From Rhodocollybia butyracea (lineage: Eukaryota; Basidiomycota; Agaricomycetes; Agaricales; Omphalotaceae): a DNA stretch of 64,000 nt. Location: positions 52,334-116,333 of the forward strand of contig JADNRY010000197.1 in the NCBI GenBank assembly GCA_015501585.1, given 5' to 3'. Positions within the stretch are counted from its first letter, which is position 1; each line of letters opens with the position of its first letter. A program made the translations under genes and the position numbers. The notes below the pieces were generated by a model. That model was not told where the DNA came from, ran no database searches, and saw only the letters and a list, made by a program, of their open reading frames with translations. This document shows, one piece after another, positions 1 through 11,453 of this stretch.

Positions 1-74
1 TTATAGCCATTCTCAACAACAGTCAGCATAGGACTTCCGAATCTAGTATCAACTGGGTTAATACGAGAAAACTG

Positions 75-1391
75 TCAGCGAGGCAGATCTGGAACTTGCC
101 CGTAAAGTTTCGCTCCAGCCTCGTATCTCTCTCCTGGAATGCGTTCTGATGTAGGTGGCCATAATTCTCGTCTGTTAGTTTGTGAGCACTTTTCATTCAA
201 ATCAGAATGAATGTAATAAAAACCGATTCTTGTAGTAGGCTTCACGCCTATCTCCACCATCGGAAACGGGGTTGTATGTTGCGTACTGGGAGTTTGGGCA
301 AGAACAATTACTATAACAAATGAACAAATCCAGAGTAATCTCACTATGGCGGCTCGCCCCTTTTCGGATTTGTTTGGAGCAGAACGATGGGCGAGATATG
401 AGCCAAACACAAGGAACTGACCGCTTGTAAGGGGAACGGGAGTCTGAGATGTATTTAGTCATTGGACGTATACTTTAAGCAAAAGATACGGAGAGCACAC
501 CCATTCTTGCTTTGCGCACCATTCAGCCGTGATACATCTATCTTCGCCCATTGGAATTGGAGCCTTGTGTGACCCTGCTACAACCTATCCCACCATTAGA
601 ATTGGTAGTAGAAGTTACGTCTGCCAGTCTGTTCGCACTTCAAGACATCCATTTTCGAGAGTGGCAGGTTCTGCGGCCATCAGGACTAAGAGAAGTGAGA
701 ATGGAAAAAAAACGTTTCCTGCGTCAACGCACTACTGAGATGCTTTGAGTTTCCGATGTGGGTGTCTATATCCTGCAAGTTAACGTTAAGATAGATAACG
801 TGAATAACACCATACATGCAATCGAGTCAATCTGACATGATAGCGATATTCAGTTGTACAAGGTAAAAAGGCTTGAAGACATACATGCGCTTGATAGCCC
901 CCACCCCAGGGTTGCTATAGTAGGACATCTCGTAAGATATTTCTAGTTGCAGTGTCGACAGTTGAGACAGCTTCCCTTAAAATTGATTTTTTCTTTGAAC
1001 AGAACCATAGGTTCCCCTGTTAGCGTTTCCAAGATTTCAGTCATTTGCGGGCCACGGAAGAGTGAGTTGAATCCTTGGTGGTAATCTGCATAATTCTCAG
1101 TGCGGCTAAGGATCCGCTCCCCAGCAGAGTTGACTTCTTCATAGTGCATCCAAGCGTCAGGACGGTGGGGTAGGTTCTAGAGAGCGCTTGCATTCGGAAG
1201 TTGTATAAGAGTGGGAATCAGATGCACCTTCACTTCGTTCGCCCAGTTCTCGATATTCTGAGAGACAGTTTCGGAAATTGGAGGAAGAACCAGGAACTAA
1301 TACACCACAGTCAAGAAAGGTGTGCGGAACTAAGCAGGTTCCTTACCCCGTCCCTTTCGAATGCTTCTTTCTGTTGGGAAGATAGTTTCAT
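75..1391 (-). CDS. Phytanoyl-CoA dioxygenase (PhyH)-like Fe(II)/2-oxoglutarate oxygenase
   Basis: Reading the minus strand, an ATG at 1391 opens MKLSSQQKEAFERDG, followed by an intron and the piece FLVLPPISETVSQNIENWA. A later exon (1149-960) carries the family-like stretch GFNSLFRGPQMTEI and VLFKEKINFK. Next come a short exon with GGGYQAH near 900, an ENGCLEV block near 680, and a C-terminal block (about 410-75) with GSYLAHRSAPNKS, ATYNPVSDGGDRREAYY and YEAGAKLYG. This order matches fungal PhyH-type oxygenases, which use Fe(II) and 2-oxoglutarate to hydroxylate small molecules; the substrate cannot be told. The join after KEKINFK is not clean: no GT donor in the right phase is visible before GGGYQAH, so the gene may be mis-spliced here or decayed. 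Stop is TGA at 75-77. It faces away from the GH51 gene. Confidence 0.62.
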
Positions 1392-1399
1392 TGCCGTCG

Positions 1400-1990
1400 A
1401 CAAGAGCGCAGTATACTTAGGCGCTCAATTATATGGGCGCTTAAAGGCCTGAGTCTGTACACTTGTTTCTTAGTTGACGATTGGACAAACTGCGGAGTTT
1501 CTTTCTTATATCCAAGGCTGAAGCCCGCATATTTCTCGGTATCTGAGCTTGAGAGACGTTCGTCCGTAATGCTCCGCCCTCCTCCAGTAAAGTTATTTAT
1601 AAACCATTCCTTGATGTCATGTACTGATTCTTTCGACTTACAGGGAATCAACTTTCACATATCGCACATCTTATGACCTTTGAACAAGTTATGCATGAAG
1701 TCACAACGGCCATCGCCTGGCGAGTGCCTAACGTGCGGGCCGCTCGCAACAGCATTTTCTGTAGAACCGCCTCGTTTGCACGCGCGAAAAAACTCTCATA
1801 GTGTGGTTATGAATAGTCTTGTTTACAGGCATAAACTGTTATGACAGGGGCATTATCCGTCATGCGGCCGCTGTTCTCATGAATAGCTTGGACCTTTACC
1901 GGAGTGCACATGTTTTGCAGTTTTGAGGTCAAGTCGCGAAAGGTACAAATAAGTTTGATCTGAGGTACGCTCATCTCTTGCTTTCTCTCT
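1400..1990 (-). other. Unrecognised coding-like remnant upstream of GH51 copy 1
   Basis: The minus strand reads as coding-like pieces: one with KYAGFSLGYKKETPQFVQ (about 1540-1480) and one with ANEAVLQKMLLRAARTL (about 1790-1740). The second piece reappears, diverged, at about 6850-6760 as ATEAILQKIVRAVVSGPAR. The remnant therefore belongs to the block duplicated together with the GH51 gene. I do not recognise the product, and stops interrupt both copies. Confidence 0.3.
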
Positions 1991-2011
1991 TGCTAAAAGA
2001 ACTGTAAGAGG

Positions 2012-5000
2012 ATGCTGAGAAGAATTTTTGCCTTCGCTTTGGCCGCTGCTGCTGCAGTTTATGCAACCACATTCGACGTGACTTTTACGACCACTAGTGG
2101 CCATGCTGTTCCGCCCACTCTCTGTACGCTTACCTTGTTCGTCTTTCCTCGGTCATTTAAACTGAGCGTCCTATCCATGCATAGATGGTTTAATGTTTGA
2201 GGTATGTGGTCAACTTCTTAGGAACTAATGAGCATACTAATTTTTTTCGCTCAGGATATAAACGTGAGAGTATTTCACTTGGTTCTCTGTGACGATTGCT
2301 GATTTTCCAAAAATCTTTAGCATGTACGCGTTCATTGCTTTGTTGAATCCTGAAAGGCATTTTGATCTTTCAAACAGAGTGGAGATGGTGGCCTTTACGC
2401 TGAACGTAAGTTTGTCTTCGACCTTCTCGTAAAATGATCATTGATGTTCAATAATCACTAGTCATTCAGAACCGAGCCTTTCAACAAGTTACTCCTGGTC
2501 CGCATGGTCTTCTCGTCTAAGGGGAATGTTCGAAATGACCTCGCGTTTATAGGTACCTCGGCAGCTCTAACCGCCTGGGCTGCATTGGGAGCAGCTTCGA
2601 TCACAGTTGTCAAATCGAGTTCACCTGTATCTACTGCTTTACCCAATGCTCTTTCATTCAAGCCTACAGCAACGAGCGGCACCGTCGGCTTCACGAATGA
2701 CGGGTATTTCGGTGCGTTCAAGCAAGAGCATTACACTTTGTACTAATACTAACGGCGCGTTACTGTACACAGGTATCCCTGTTACAGCTGGTTTTAAATA
2801 TACCGGATCTTTCTTCTATCGTACTCCGACCCCCCTGCAACCAAAATCTCGAGCAGCTTTACTGCTGAGCTTAGATCCACGTCTGGCACAGTATTCACGA
2901 GTACCACGGTTCCTTTCACTACGAGTTCCTCGTGGCAGCAAGCCACTTTCACGTTCACCGCGTCTTCAACTCAAACATCCGTTGAGAATTTGTTCGCCCT
3001 TACTGTCAATGCCGCTACTATCGGCGAGTTGACGATGGAGTTTACCCTCATTTCTTTGTTCCCACCGACGTTCAATAATAGGGAGAACGGAATGAGACTA
3101 GATATCTCCGAGGTACTTCGTCCTCTAACATTCGTTGACTTCTGAAATGTTTCTCCTCATAGGTTCTCCTTGCTATGAAACCTGGGTTCTTCCGATTCCC
3201 TGGTGGTAACAGTATGTCCACAATTCTCATATAAAGATCTAGGTCACTTACCCCCTTTATAGACTTGGAGGTAAACCCGATTCCATAATCTCAGAATAAA
3301 CTGCTGATTCCTGTTGAAGGGAGAAACCGCGGCTCAACGCTGGGCTTGGGAGAACACCGTGAACAGTCTCGTCGACCGTCCAGGAAGATTGGGCACATGG
3401 GGATATATAAAGTAGGCGATTGACATGGTATCTAGGCTTTCATTAACTTACTCTTATACAGCACGGAGTACGTAGTAGCTCCTTCGGATAGGACTCAGTA
3501 TAGTCATTGACTTTCGTGTAGCGGAAATGGCCTCTACGAATACCTGCAATGGATTGAGGATATGGATATGGAACCTATGTGTGTGACTTCTCTTCTCTTA
3601 ATATTTGTTCTGATATTTTCCTCAGAATGGCCGTATACGCTGGTATGTTAAGTGTTTGCTTGTTCCGGATTGGTTGATGCTATATCGATGAAATAGGATA
3701 TTCATTGGATGGGGTCGCCGTCGCAGAAGATGACCTCCAGCCTTATATAACTGAAGCCATCAACCAAATAAACTTTGTCATAGGAGACGCCTCAACGAAT
3801 GCGCAAGGTGTGTAGTACATAGGCGTCACGGAAATCAATGCGTGCTGATTGTATTGCCAGCTGCTATACGTAGCGCGATGGGCCACCCTGAACCATTTGC
3901 TCTTACCTACATTGAGATTGGAAACGAGGACTTCTTTTCGCCTACAACGTGAGTTCTTGGGGCTGTACTCGACAGCAAGTTTTGTGTTCGATATATACGA
4001 TCCAGATACGCCGATTATCGCTGGGCGGATTTCGTTAACGCACTCTCAGCAGAATTCCCTCAACTTCGTCAGCCATTTCAAGTTCTTTTATTGTTGACAA
4101 ATTTTGACCCCACCTTATTAGACTACATTTCAACCAGCGCTACCAGTGGTTTTGTGCCCACTTTGACTCCGGCTCCGACATACTGGGACCTTCATATCTA
4201 CTCGAATCCTAGTAAGTACTAAGGGTAAAGCTTCTTTTACTACAGTTCCCTCTAAAGATTGCCCACTCCCAAGACTTTTTCATTAATGGCGCTTTCAACT
4301 TTGACATTTTACCTCGAAACGGTCTCCAATTTTTCCAGGTATTTCTTTTTCAGAAATCCGCTCTTTGGAATTTATCTTTGTTCTAGGGCGAGTATGCTTC
4401 AATGACGAACAATGCTGGGGTCGATTTGGATTTCCCTTTCATTGATGGTATGCTGTTCAATACACCAGTGTGCATTTCTACTTTGTTAAGGAAATTGTGT
4501 AGGCTCCATTGCAGAGGCTGCGTATGTTGAATGTTCGTAACTTCTCTCTTTTCATATGGCATTTAAACTCATGTCTACAAGATTTCCTTGTTAGCTCCTA
4601 TCTCACTCATTCATCATTCCATTAATACCGGTCACCTCCATACACATGAAGTTATATGACAGGCTTCGACCGTAATTCGGATATCGTATTTGCCGCGTCC
4701 TGGGCTCCTTTATTAAGTGTGAGTAAGAGGAATGTCGCACTATCTTAGTAAACGGTCTAATAATTTTGTTCTCAGTCCGTTTCAAGCATACAATGGGTAG
4801 GTCCATCCGTAGGTATAAGTACAGTGGAAGTGAGACTCATTTCAACCGTTAGACTCCGGACTTGATAACTTTCTCGTATGTACATAGTTCTATTCTTAAT
4901 ATGGAGTAATGCTGACTACTATGGTACAGTCCAAATACTCTCATCTTGTCCACGTCTTACTACGTGCAAAAAGTAAGGACCGTAATTTTCTATTAGTGTT

Positions 5001-5426
5001 GACCTTTTTATTCAAATGCACCCTTATGACAGCTATTTAGCTTGTTCAAGGGAGATTTTTACCTCACATCTACCACCAACACTGCAAGCTCCCCAGTGCA
5101 GTGGAGTGTTACTCGTGATACCGCAACATCGCAGTACTTCTTGAAGGTTAGTACTCATTGGTTTTGCTATGTTGCTTACTCAGAAAATCAAATAAACCCA
5201 GGTTGTCAACACCGCGACCACAGAGAATACTGTTGTCTTCACATTGCCATTCACTCCTGTTTCCACTGCTGGAACAGGAACAATCCTCACCGCCCCCTCT
5301 GGAACAATGAATACCCTGACAAATCCAACAGCCGTCGTCCCTACGAATTTTTCGTTCACTGCTGGCAAAACTATCACGTATAATGCTCCGGGGCTTTCGC
5401 TCTCTATCCTCACCGTCTTGAGTTGA
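2012..5426 (+). CDS. Alpha-L-arabinofuranosidase, GH51, copy 1 (one frameshift)
   Basis: A secreted enzyme that removes alpha-L-arabinofuranosyl side chains from arabinan or arabinoxylan. The start at 2012 gives a signal peptide (MLRRIFAFALAAAAAVYA), then DVTFTTTSGHAVPPTL and, across short introns, YGLMFE, DIN, SGDGGLYAE and LIQNRAFQQVTPG. The catalytic half has PGFFRFPGGN, the acid/base motif IEIGNED near 3920, and the nucleophile motif GEYASMT near 4390. The C-terminal domain runs from about 4660 to FTAGKTITYNAPG and the stop TGA 5424-5426. All other exons join in frame, but the C-run at 2830-2835 has six C where copy 2 has seven. That shifts the frame, giving either a pseudogene or a homopolymer error. 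It lacks two introns present in copy 2. Similar in length to fungal GH51 enzymes. Confidence 0.85.
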
Positions 5427-5689
5427 ACGAGTTGTAGCAAGATTCTAAGGTTGATGTACAATGTAGTTCTAGTGCTGTGGGCAGAATCACAAAGAATATT
5501 TTGCTTCATTCCGTAGTGTTGACATGAGCTCTGCCCTATAGCGGCGCTCAACAATGGAACGGTAACCACGCTAACTCGAAAGTGAGTGCAAACAGGAAAA
5601 TTGCAGCGTGTCATAAGCGAAATCTCAACAGGGACCTAAGTGTGCATGGTTGGCATAGCTATTCCAACAAGCACTATGAGCCTCAGACA

Positions 5690-5875
5690 GGGTTAAGCTA
5701 ACCCGTTTGCCGAGTGAAAGTAACTAGGTTCCGTCTCAACGGTTACTTTTGGGTTAACCCCAACCGAGTGAAGTCAACCCGGTAACTCTTTCGGGATTTT
5801 GGGTACTCGAAAACCGAGTTGGTTAACCCGGACAAAATAATTAACCCGGTAATAACTAGTTACTATTCCCCCGTT
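5690..5875. repeat. GGTTAACC-rich short repeat tract
   Basis: Within about 180 bases the strings GGGTTAA, GGTTAACC, TTAACCCGG and CCGAGT recur in both orientations (for example near 5693, 5750, 5830 and 5845). The tract lies directly beside the end of the transposon-like fragment at 5863-6123. It could be a subterminal region of that element. No gene is visible in it. Confidence 0.4.
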
Positions 5876-6123
5876 ACATAGTACGAGGATTGTAGAGTAC
5901 CTGTTCGATCAATAACAAACTTACGCATATCATTGACAGCCTCAATGCGCCCAATGAGACACTGTACAGCGCTCATATCAACAACTTCGAGAGCTCCCAT
6001 TTGCTCATAATATGCAGCGCCACTGTGGCTTGTGCCTTGCACTTGGCAACGATGGATAGCAGCAAGAACGAATGTTGTCTGTGAGTTAAGTCCCAGCTCT
6101 TCAGCCGCAGGTAGCGTTACCAC
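5863..6123 (-). pseudogene. Transposon-derived protein fragment
   Basis: An open minus-strand stretch of about 86 codons includes EVVDMSAVQCLIGRI and KFVIDRTGTL. This resembles the C-terminal VVD-x4-Q-C-(L/V)-(I/V)-GR ... (I/V)IDR(S/T)G pattern I know from hypothetical proteins tied to mobile elements in basidiomycete genomes. No convincing upstream exons continue it. It is read as a remnant; the family name is not certain. Confidence 0.35.
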
Positions 6124-6225
6124 CAGAATGTGCTGAAGTTGCCCGTAAAAGCTTTGTTTCTGGTATACTTAAGCACTAGTTATAGGGCTTCCGATGCATG
6201 ATGCATCAGTGGCAGTGGTACCGAA

Positions 6226-6905
6226 TCAGCTTGAACTCGTTAACGTATCATGAGCTCGTTCATCGAGGCTAAAACCATAATCATTTGCATTGCTAAGTCG
6301 TGAATTTACGATAGCCCGATACCCAGTGAAAGCCTGTCGTACCATGGCTGCGTTGGCAACTCTTGGCATTGGCGAGCACCTGTCTCCTGATGTTCGCATA
6401 TACATATAGACGGACAATGGACCCAGAGCCGACAATCTTCCTACGTATTTTGTTTTTCTCCGATGAAGGTCTCGGTCTTAGAGCTTCCTCCCATTGAATG
6501 AGATCTGGATATCTAGATAAGAATCGACTATCAACTCTCGTCGACGTCGTTTGACGCGCAAAATGCGCAAGCCTCGGAGTGTTTCTCTTGCTTGCTTTTC
6601 ATCGGGCATCTGAGCAGAGGTCCAAGTTCCCGGCTGTTCGTCTATTAATATTCATACATGTTCTGATTTCTTTGACTACCGCTTGCACATCTCATGACAC
6701 CGCTGCAGAAGGTGTCCTATGAAGTCACAACAACTCCAGTTCCTAGCCACCTGGGTGAGTTCCTAGCCGGACCGCTGACAACAGCGCGGACTATTTTCTG
6801 CAAAATCGCTTCGGTTGCAACGTAGCTCTTGGCTAAAACACTTTCATTGAGAAGGTCATCGATACGGACCTTCATTGTTATGATAGGGACAATAAGCTTG
6901 TCCAT
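6226..6905 (-). other. Unrecognised minus-strand coding-like remnants between the GH51 genes
   Basis: Two pieces read openly: one includes GDRCSPMPRVANAAMVRQ (6435-6226) and one includes SYVATEAILQKIVRAVV (6905-6717). The second is the counterpart of the piece at about 1790-1740 and so belongs to the tandem duplication. No product is recognised. Confidence 0.25.
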
Positions 6906-7016
6906 GGGGTCTTTATCCTCTTATTTCAATGCATTCGCAGTTCGGTTAAAAGGTGCGATTCGAGGTGCGCTCATCTCCTGCTTTCTCTCTGCTAAAAGCT
7001 CAAGTGTATTAAGAGG

Positions 7017-10000
7017 ATGATAAGAAAAACGTTCGCGTTCGCTTTGGCTGGTGCTGCTGCAGTTTATGCAACCACGTTCGATGTGACCTTTTCGACCACT
7101 AGTGGCCACAAAGTTCCGTCCACTCTCTGTACGCTTGCCGTGTTCCTTCTTCCTCTATTATCAGACTGACCATGACCATCTAGATGGTTTAATGTTTGAG
7201 GTAAGTCCCATGGAACATTCAACTTGAGCTAATGAACGTACTAATGCCTTTCGCTCAGGATATTAATGTGAGGGTATTCACTTGATTTTTTTGGGACAAT
7301 CGCTGATTTTTCGGAAATGTTTAGCATGTGCGCATTCATTGCCTTGCAGTTCTCCCGAACGATGTTCTGATCTTTCAACCAGAGTGGAGATGGTGGCCTT
7401 TATGCCGAACGTAAATTTGTCTTATACCTTTTGTACAACGATCACTGACGTCAACAATCAATAGTCATTCAAAACCGAGCCTTCCAACAAGTTACTCCTG
7501 GTCAGCATACTTACTAGCTCAGCCAGTGAATGGTCGAAATGACTTCGCGTTTACAGGTACTTCGGCAGCTCTTACTGCATGGGCTACATTGGGATCAGCT
7601 TCGATAACCGTTGTCAAATCGAGTTCACCTGTATCTACTGCTTTACCCAATGCTCTTTCCTTCAAGCCCACAGCAACGAGTGGCACCGTCGGGTTCACGA
7701 ACGACGGGTATTTCGGTGCGTTGAAGCAATAACATTACACCTTGTACTAATGGCACGTTACTGCAAACAGGTATCCCCGTTACAGCTGGTTGGAAATATA
7801 CCGGATCTTTCTTCTATCGTACTCCGACCCCCCCTGCAACTAAAATCTCAAGCAGCTTTACCGTTGGGCTGAGATCCACATCTGGCACGGTATTCACGAG
7901 TACCACGGTTCCTTTCACCACCAGTTCCTCGTGGCAGCAAGCCACTTTCACGTTCACCGCGTCTTCGACTCAAACCTCCGTCACGAATTTGTTTGCTCTT
8001 ACTGTCAATGCCGCTACTATCGGCGAGTTAACGATGGAGTTTACTCTTATTTCTTTGTTCCCACCGACATTCAATAACAGAGCGAACGGAATGAGAGTAG
8101 ATATCTCCGAGGTAGTGCATACTTTTTTTGCCCCGGCGTTACGCTCTAAAATTTTTCCTCAGGCTCTTCTTGCCATGGACCCTGGGTTCTTCCGATTCCC
8201 TGGTGGAAACAGTACGTGAACAATTCTCATATATTGATATAAGTCACTCACCCCTGCTGTAGACTTGGAGGTAACACCTATTCCTCAATTCGTCTAGAAA
8301 ACCCGACACTGAAATTCCTTTATCTGAAGGGACAAACCCCCGCTCAACGTTGGGCATGGGAAAGCACTGTGAACAATCTCGTTGACCGTCCAGGACGATT
8401 GGGCACTTGGGGCTATATCAAGTGACTGATTGACATATTGTGCTATATACCGTCACTAACTCAGTTTTATATAGCACAGAGTAAGTATGCCAGTGTAACA
8501 GCTGCTTTGGGATTGAGAGGAAACTCATGGAAGATATGTAGCGGACTTGGCCTCTATGAATATCTGCAGTGGATCGAGGATATGGGTATGGAGCCCATGT
8601 AAGCACACTGCATTTCTGCTCTACGTCTCAAACCACGTTCTAACAAAACCTCAGAATGGCCGTATTCGCTGGTATGTTATCCTGAAATCTCTAAATTCTC
8701 ATACCACTGATGCTATACGCAGGATATACTTTGAATGGGGCTTCTGTCGCGCAAAATAGTCTTCAGACCTATATAACTGAAGCCATCAACCAGGTGGGTG
8801 TTTCCATTCGTTGCTTGTAACGTCATACTTGCTGCTTATATGCTTTGTAAAAGATAAACTTCGCCATCGGGGACGCCTCGAGTAATCCGCAAGGTATGTC
8901 TGCACACACACTGGCACACCCATACACTCTGGCGTCTGTATGTTGGCCGATTCTTATTTGCTTCGCCAGCCGCTATACGTAGTGCGATGGGCCACCCCGA
9001 ACCATTCGATCTTACCTACATCGAGATTGGAAATGAAGACTTCTTTTCGTCTACAACGTGAGTTCCTGGAAGGTTATTACTGCTACACGAATCTAATATC
9101 AATCATCAACGATTCAGATACACCAATTATCGTTGGTCGGCTTTCGTTGATGCACTCTCGGCAGAGTTCCCTCAACTTCGTCAGTTGTTCACTTGCTTCT
9201 GATTTCTTTGTCACTGCTGACAGAAGGGGTTTTGGCTTCCCCGTATCCTTACAGATTATATTTCCACTAGCGCTACTAGCGGGAGTGTTCCCAAGTTGAC
9301 CCCGGCTCCGACATATTGGGATCTTCATATTTATTCTAACCCTAGTAAGTATTTGGGGTTTTAGTACGATCTCGTTAAAAATTTGCCTTTTTTCAAGACT
9401 TCTTCATCAATGGCGCTTTCAACTTTGATATTCTGCCTCGAAACGGTCTTCAATTCTTCCAGGTACTTTCCCCAGGACCCATGATTCGTGTTTCTACTAC
9501 TTACCACTTGGTCTTCTTGTCTTAGGGTGAATATGCTACAACTACGCAGAATAGTGGAGCTACACTGGCATACCCTTTCATCGATGGTATGTTGCTGCTG
9601 TGGCTTTGCCGTTTTTTCATAAGCAATCCCTGACACACGCTTTTTAGGTTCCATTGCGGAAGCGGTATGATTTTCGAATTAATTTATGTTCGAAATTTAC
9701 TTACATTGGGGCTTCGTGGGCCTTTTGTGCATACAGGCTTATATGACCGGGTTTGATAGGTGAGGCTGGGTTTATTGCGCTGTTCAAACCGAAGCGCTGA
9801 TACACTGAGATAGGAATTCGGATATTGTGTTCGCTGCATCTTATGCCCCTTTGTTGAGTGTGAGTAAGAGTTATGCTACACTTGATCGTTCTGATGTTTT
9901 TTCCAGTCCGTTTCAAGCATACAATGGGTAAGTTCATACCAAGTATCCTGCAAGTCGGACTCATATATCTTTGCTTGCCTGTTAGACTCCAGACTTGATC

Positions 10001-10579
10001 AACTTCTCGTATGTTCAAGTTCTAAAGCATAAAGAGCAACAAGGGCTGACCTATTGTGATATAGACCAAACTCTCTCATCTTGTCAACGTCTTATTATGT
10101 GCAAAAAGTACGTACTGTGTTGTTAGAGTGCCCCCTTCTTTTTATTTATTTAAATGAACTCCTACCTACCTTTGACAGTTATTCAGCGTATACAAGGGAG
10201 ATTTCTACCTTACCTCCACCACCAACACCGCAAGCTCGCCAGTACAGTGGAGTGTTACTCGTGACACTGCGACCTCGCAGTACTTTTTGAAGGTGCGTTG
10301 ACAGCCCTGTAGTACCGTGACGGTACTTCAGTACTGAAATAAAATAAAACCCAGGTCGTCAACAGCGCTACCACAGCGAACACTGTAGTTTTCACGCTCC
10401 CATTCACACCTGCTTCCACCGCTGGAACCGGAACGATCCTTACAGCTGCCCCTGGAACGATGAACACCCCGACGAAACCGACAGCTGCCGTCCCCTCGAA
10501 CTTTTCGTTCACTGCCGGAAAGACTATCACGTATAATGCGCCAGGACTTTCGCTTTCGGTTTTGGTTGTCGTGAGTTGA
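7017..10579 (+). CDS. Alpha-L-arabinofuranosidase, GH51, copy 2 (apparently intact)
   Basis: Same enzyme as the upstream copy. The start at 7017 opens a signal peptide (MIRKTFAFALAGAAAVYA). In-frame exons then give TTSGHKVPSTL, YGLMFE, SGDGGLYAE, NRAFQQVTPGTSAA, GYFGIPVTAGWKYTGSFFY and TPTPPATKISSS. The catalytic part has PGFFRFPGGN, NTDGLGLYEYLQW, IEIGNEDFF (acid/base Glu near 9030) and GEYATTT (nucleophile Glu near 9530). The C-terminal part ends GKTITYNAPGLSLS, with TGA at 10577-10579. I found no stop or frameshift when introns of about 50-60 bases are removed. It contains two introns absent from copy 1 (8794-8853 and 9760-9813). Expected to be secreted and to act on plant cell wall arabinose side chains. 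Confidence 0.92.
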
Positions 10580-11453
10580 GTTGGGTTTGGGAGAGTTGGA
10601 GGATAAAGGAAGTCTCATTTTGGGGCTGTTTGATGTATTTGACTTCGAGTTCGATGTAAACTATTGTTGCAATTTGAGAGTAGGCTCCAGGCATGGAAGC
10701 GAAACAATATAGCGAAGCAACCAATCGCGGAGGCAGTAGGGTTCCTGGATTTGGATCCATCAGCTGAGAGGCTTGTTTGAGGAATAGTAACACCGATCTT
10801 GGGTGCTGGTCGCACAGGGGATTGACGCCGAAGTTGCGTTTGTGTTTGAGGCTAAGGTTTAAAACTACGTCTAGACGCGTCAACGAGATAGATTGATACA
10901 AGAGAAAGTCCGAGTCGGTAGTCCAAAGACGGCAACACAAAGAAACAGTATAAGCCACCTCTTCAGCTGCTCGAGCTCATATTAACGAAGTCGATGTTCT
11001 GTAGATGCGTAGATGTGCCACACAAACTCATAATGGCCGAGAACGGGATTAAAAGACCGACTCAGAAATATTGCGAGTTGTCTAGCTATAGCAAAACAGT
11101 GTTGTTGTCGATCCAGGTCCGTGCGTAGTCAAAGCAGTGCCATTCTGTTCTTGAGCAGCCCCGCACGTTCCGCTTTATTCTCTTTCGGCGGGAGGCGAAG
11201 TTCGACAAAGCCAAATTCTGGGCCGAGGTCACCGACGCGTCGCGTCACAGTGCGATGATCGATGAGTAATGACTACCGAAGAAACGCGGTACGCGTCGTA
11301 CGAGTAAAGGGTGAGCAAGACATCGTTTCACTATGAATACATGTTGAATCGATAACGTTAAGAACGACGAACGTACGCAAAGTTTCGCAAACCGCTTCAA
11401 ATCAAACCACGTGCTAGAGCGCTAAAACGTTTCGACCCTTCGACCCCTTCATC
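10580..11453. other. Intergenic DNA between GH51 copy 2 and PGS1
   Basis: The open frames here have no family resemblance and no good splice structure. The last few hundred bases must hold the PGS1 promoter; I see no clear TATA box, but CACGTG occurs near 11409. Confidence 0.4.

Larger units (their letters stand above)
1650..10579 (+). repeat. Tandem segmental duplication carrying GH51 genes
   Basis: The block from about 1650 to 5426 recurs at about 6690 to 10579. It covers roughly 330 bases of upstream sequence and the whole GH51 gene; the two start codons are 5005 bases apart. Exons are closely similar while introns and intergenic DNA are clearly diverged, so the duplication is not very recent. 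The DNA between the copies (5430-6690) is not duplicated and contains transposon-like remnants. Confidence 0.75.

Noticed and set aside
10527..10958. 143-codon minus-strand open frame after GH51 copy 2
   Set aside because: Overlaps the GH51 3' end in antisense and resembles no family.
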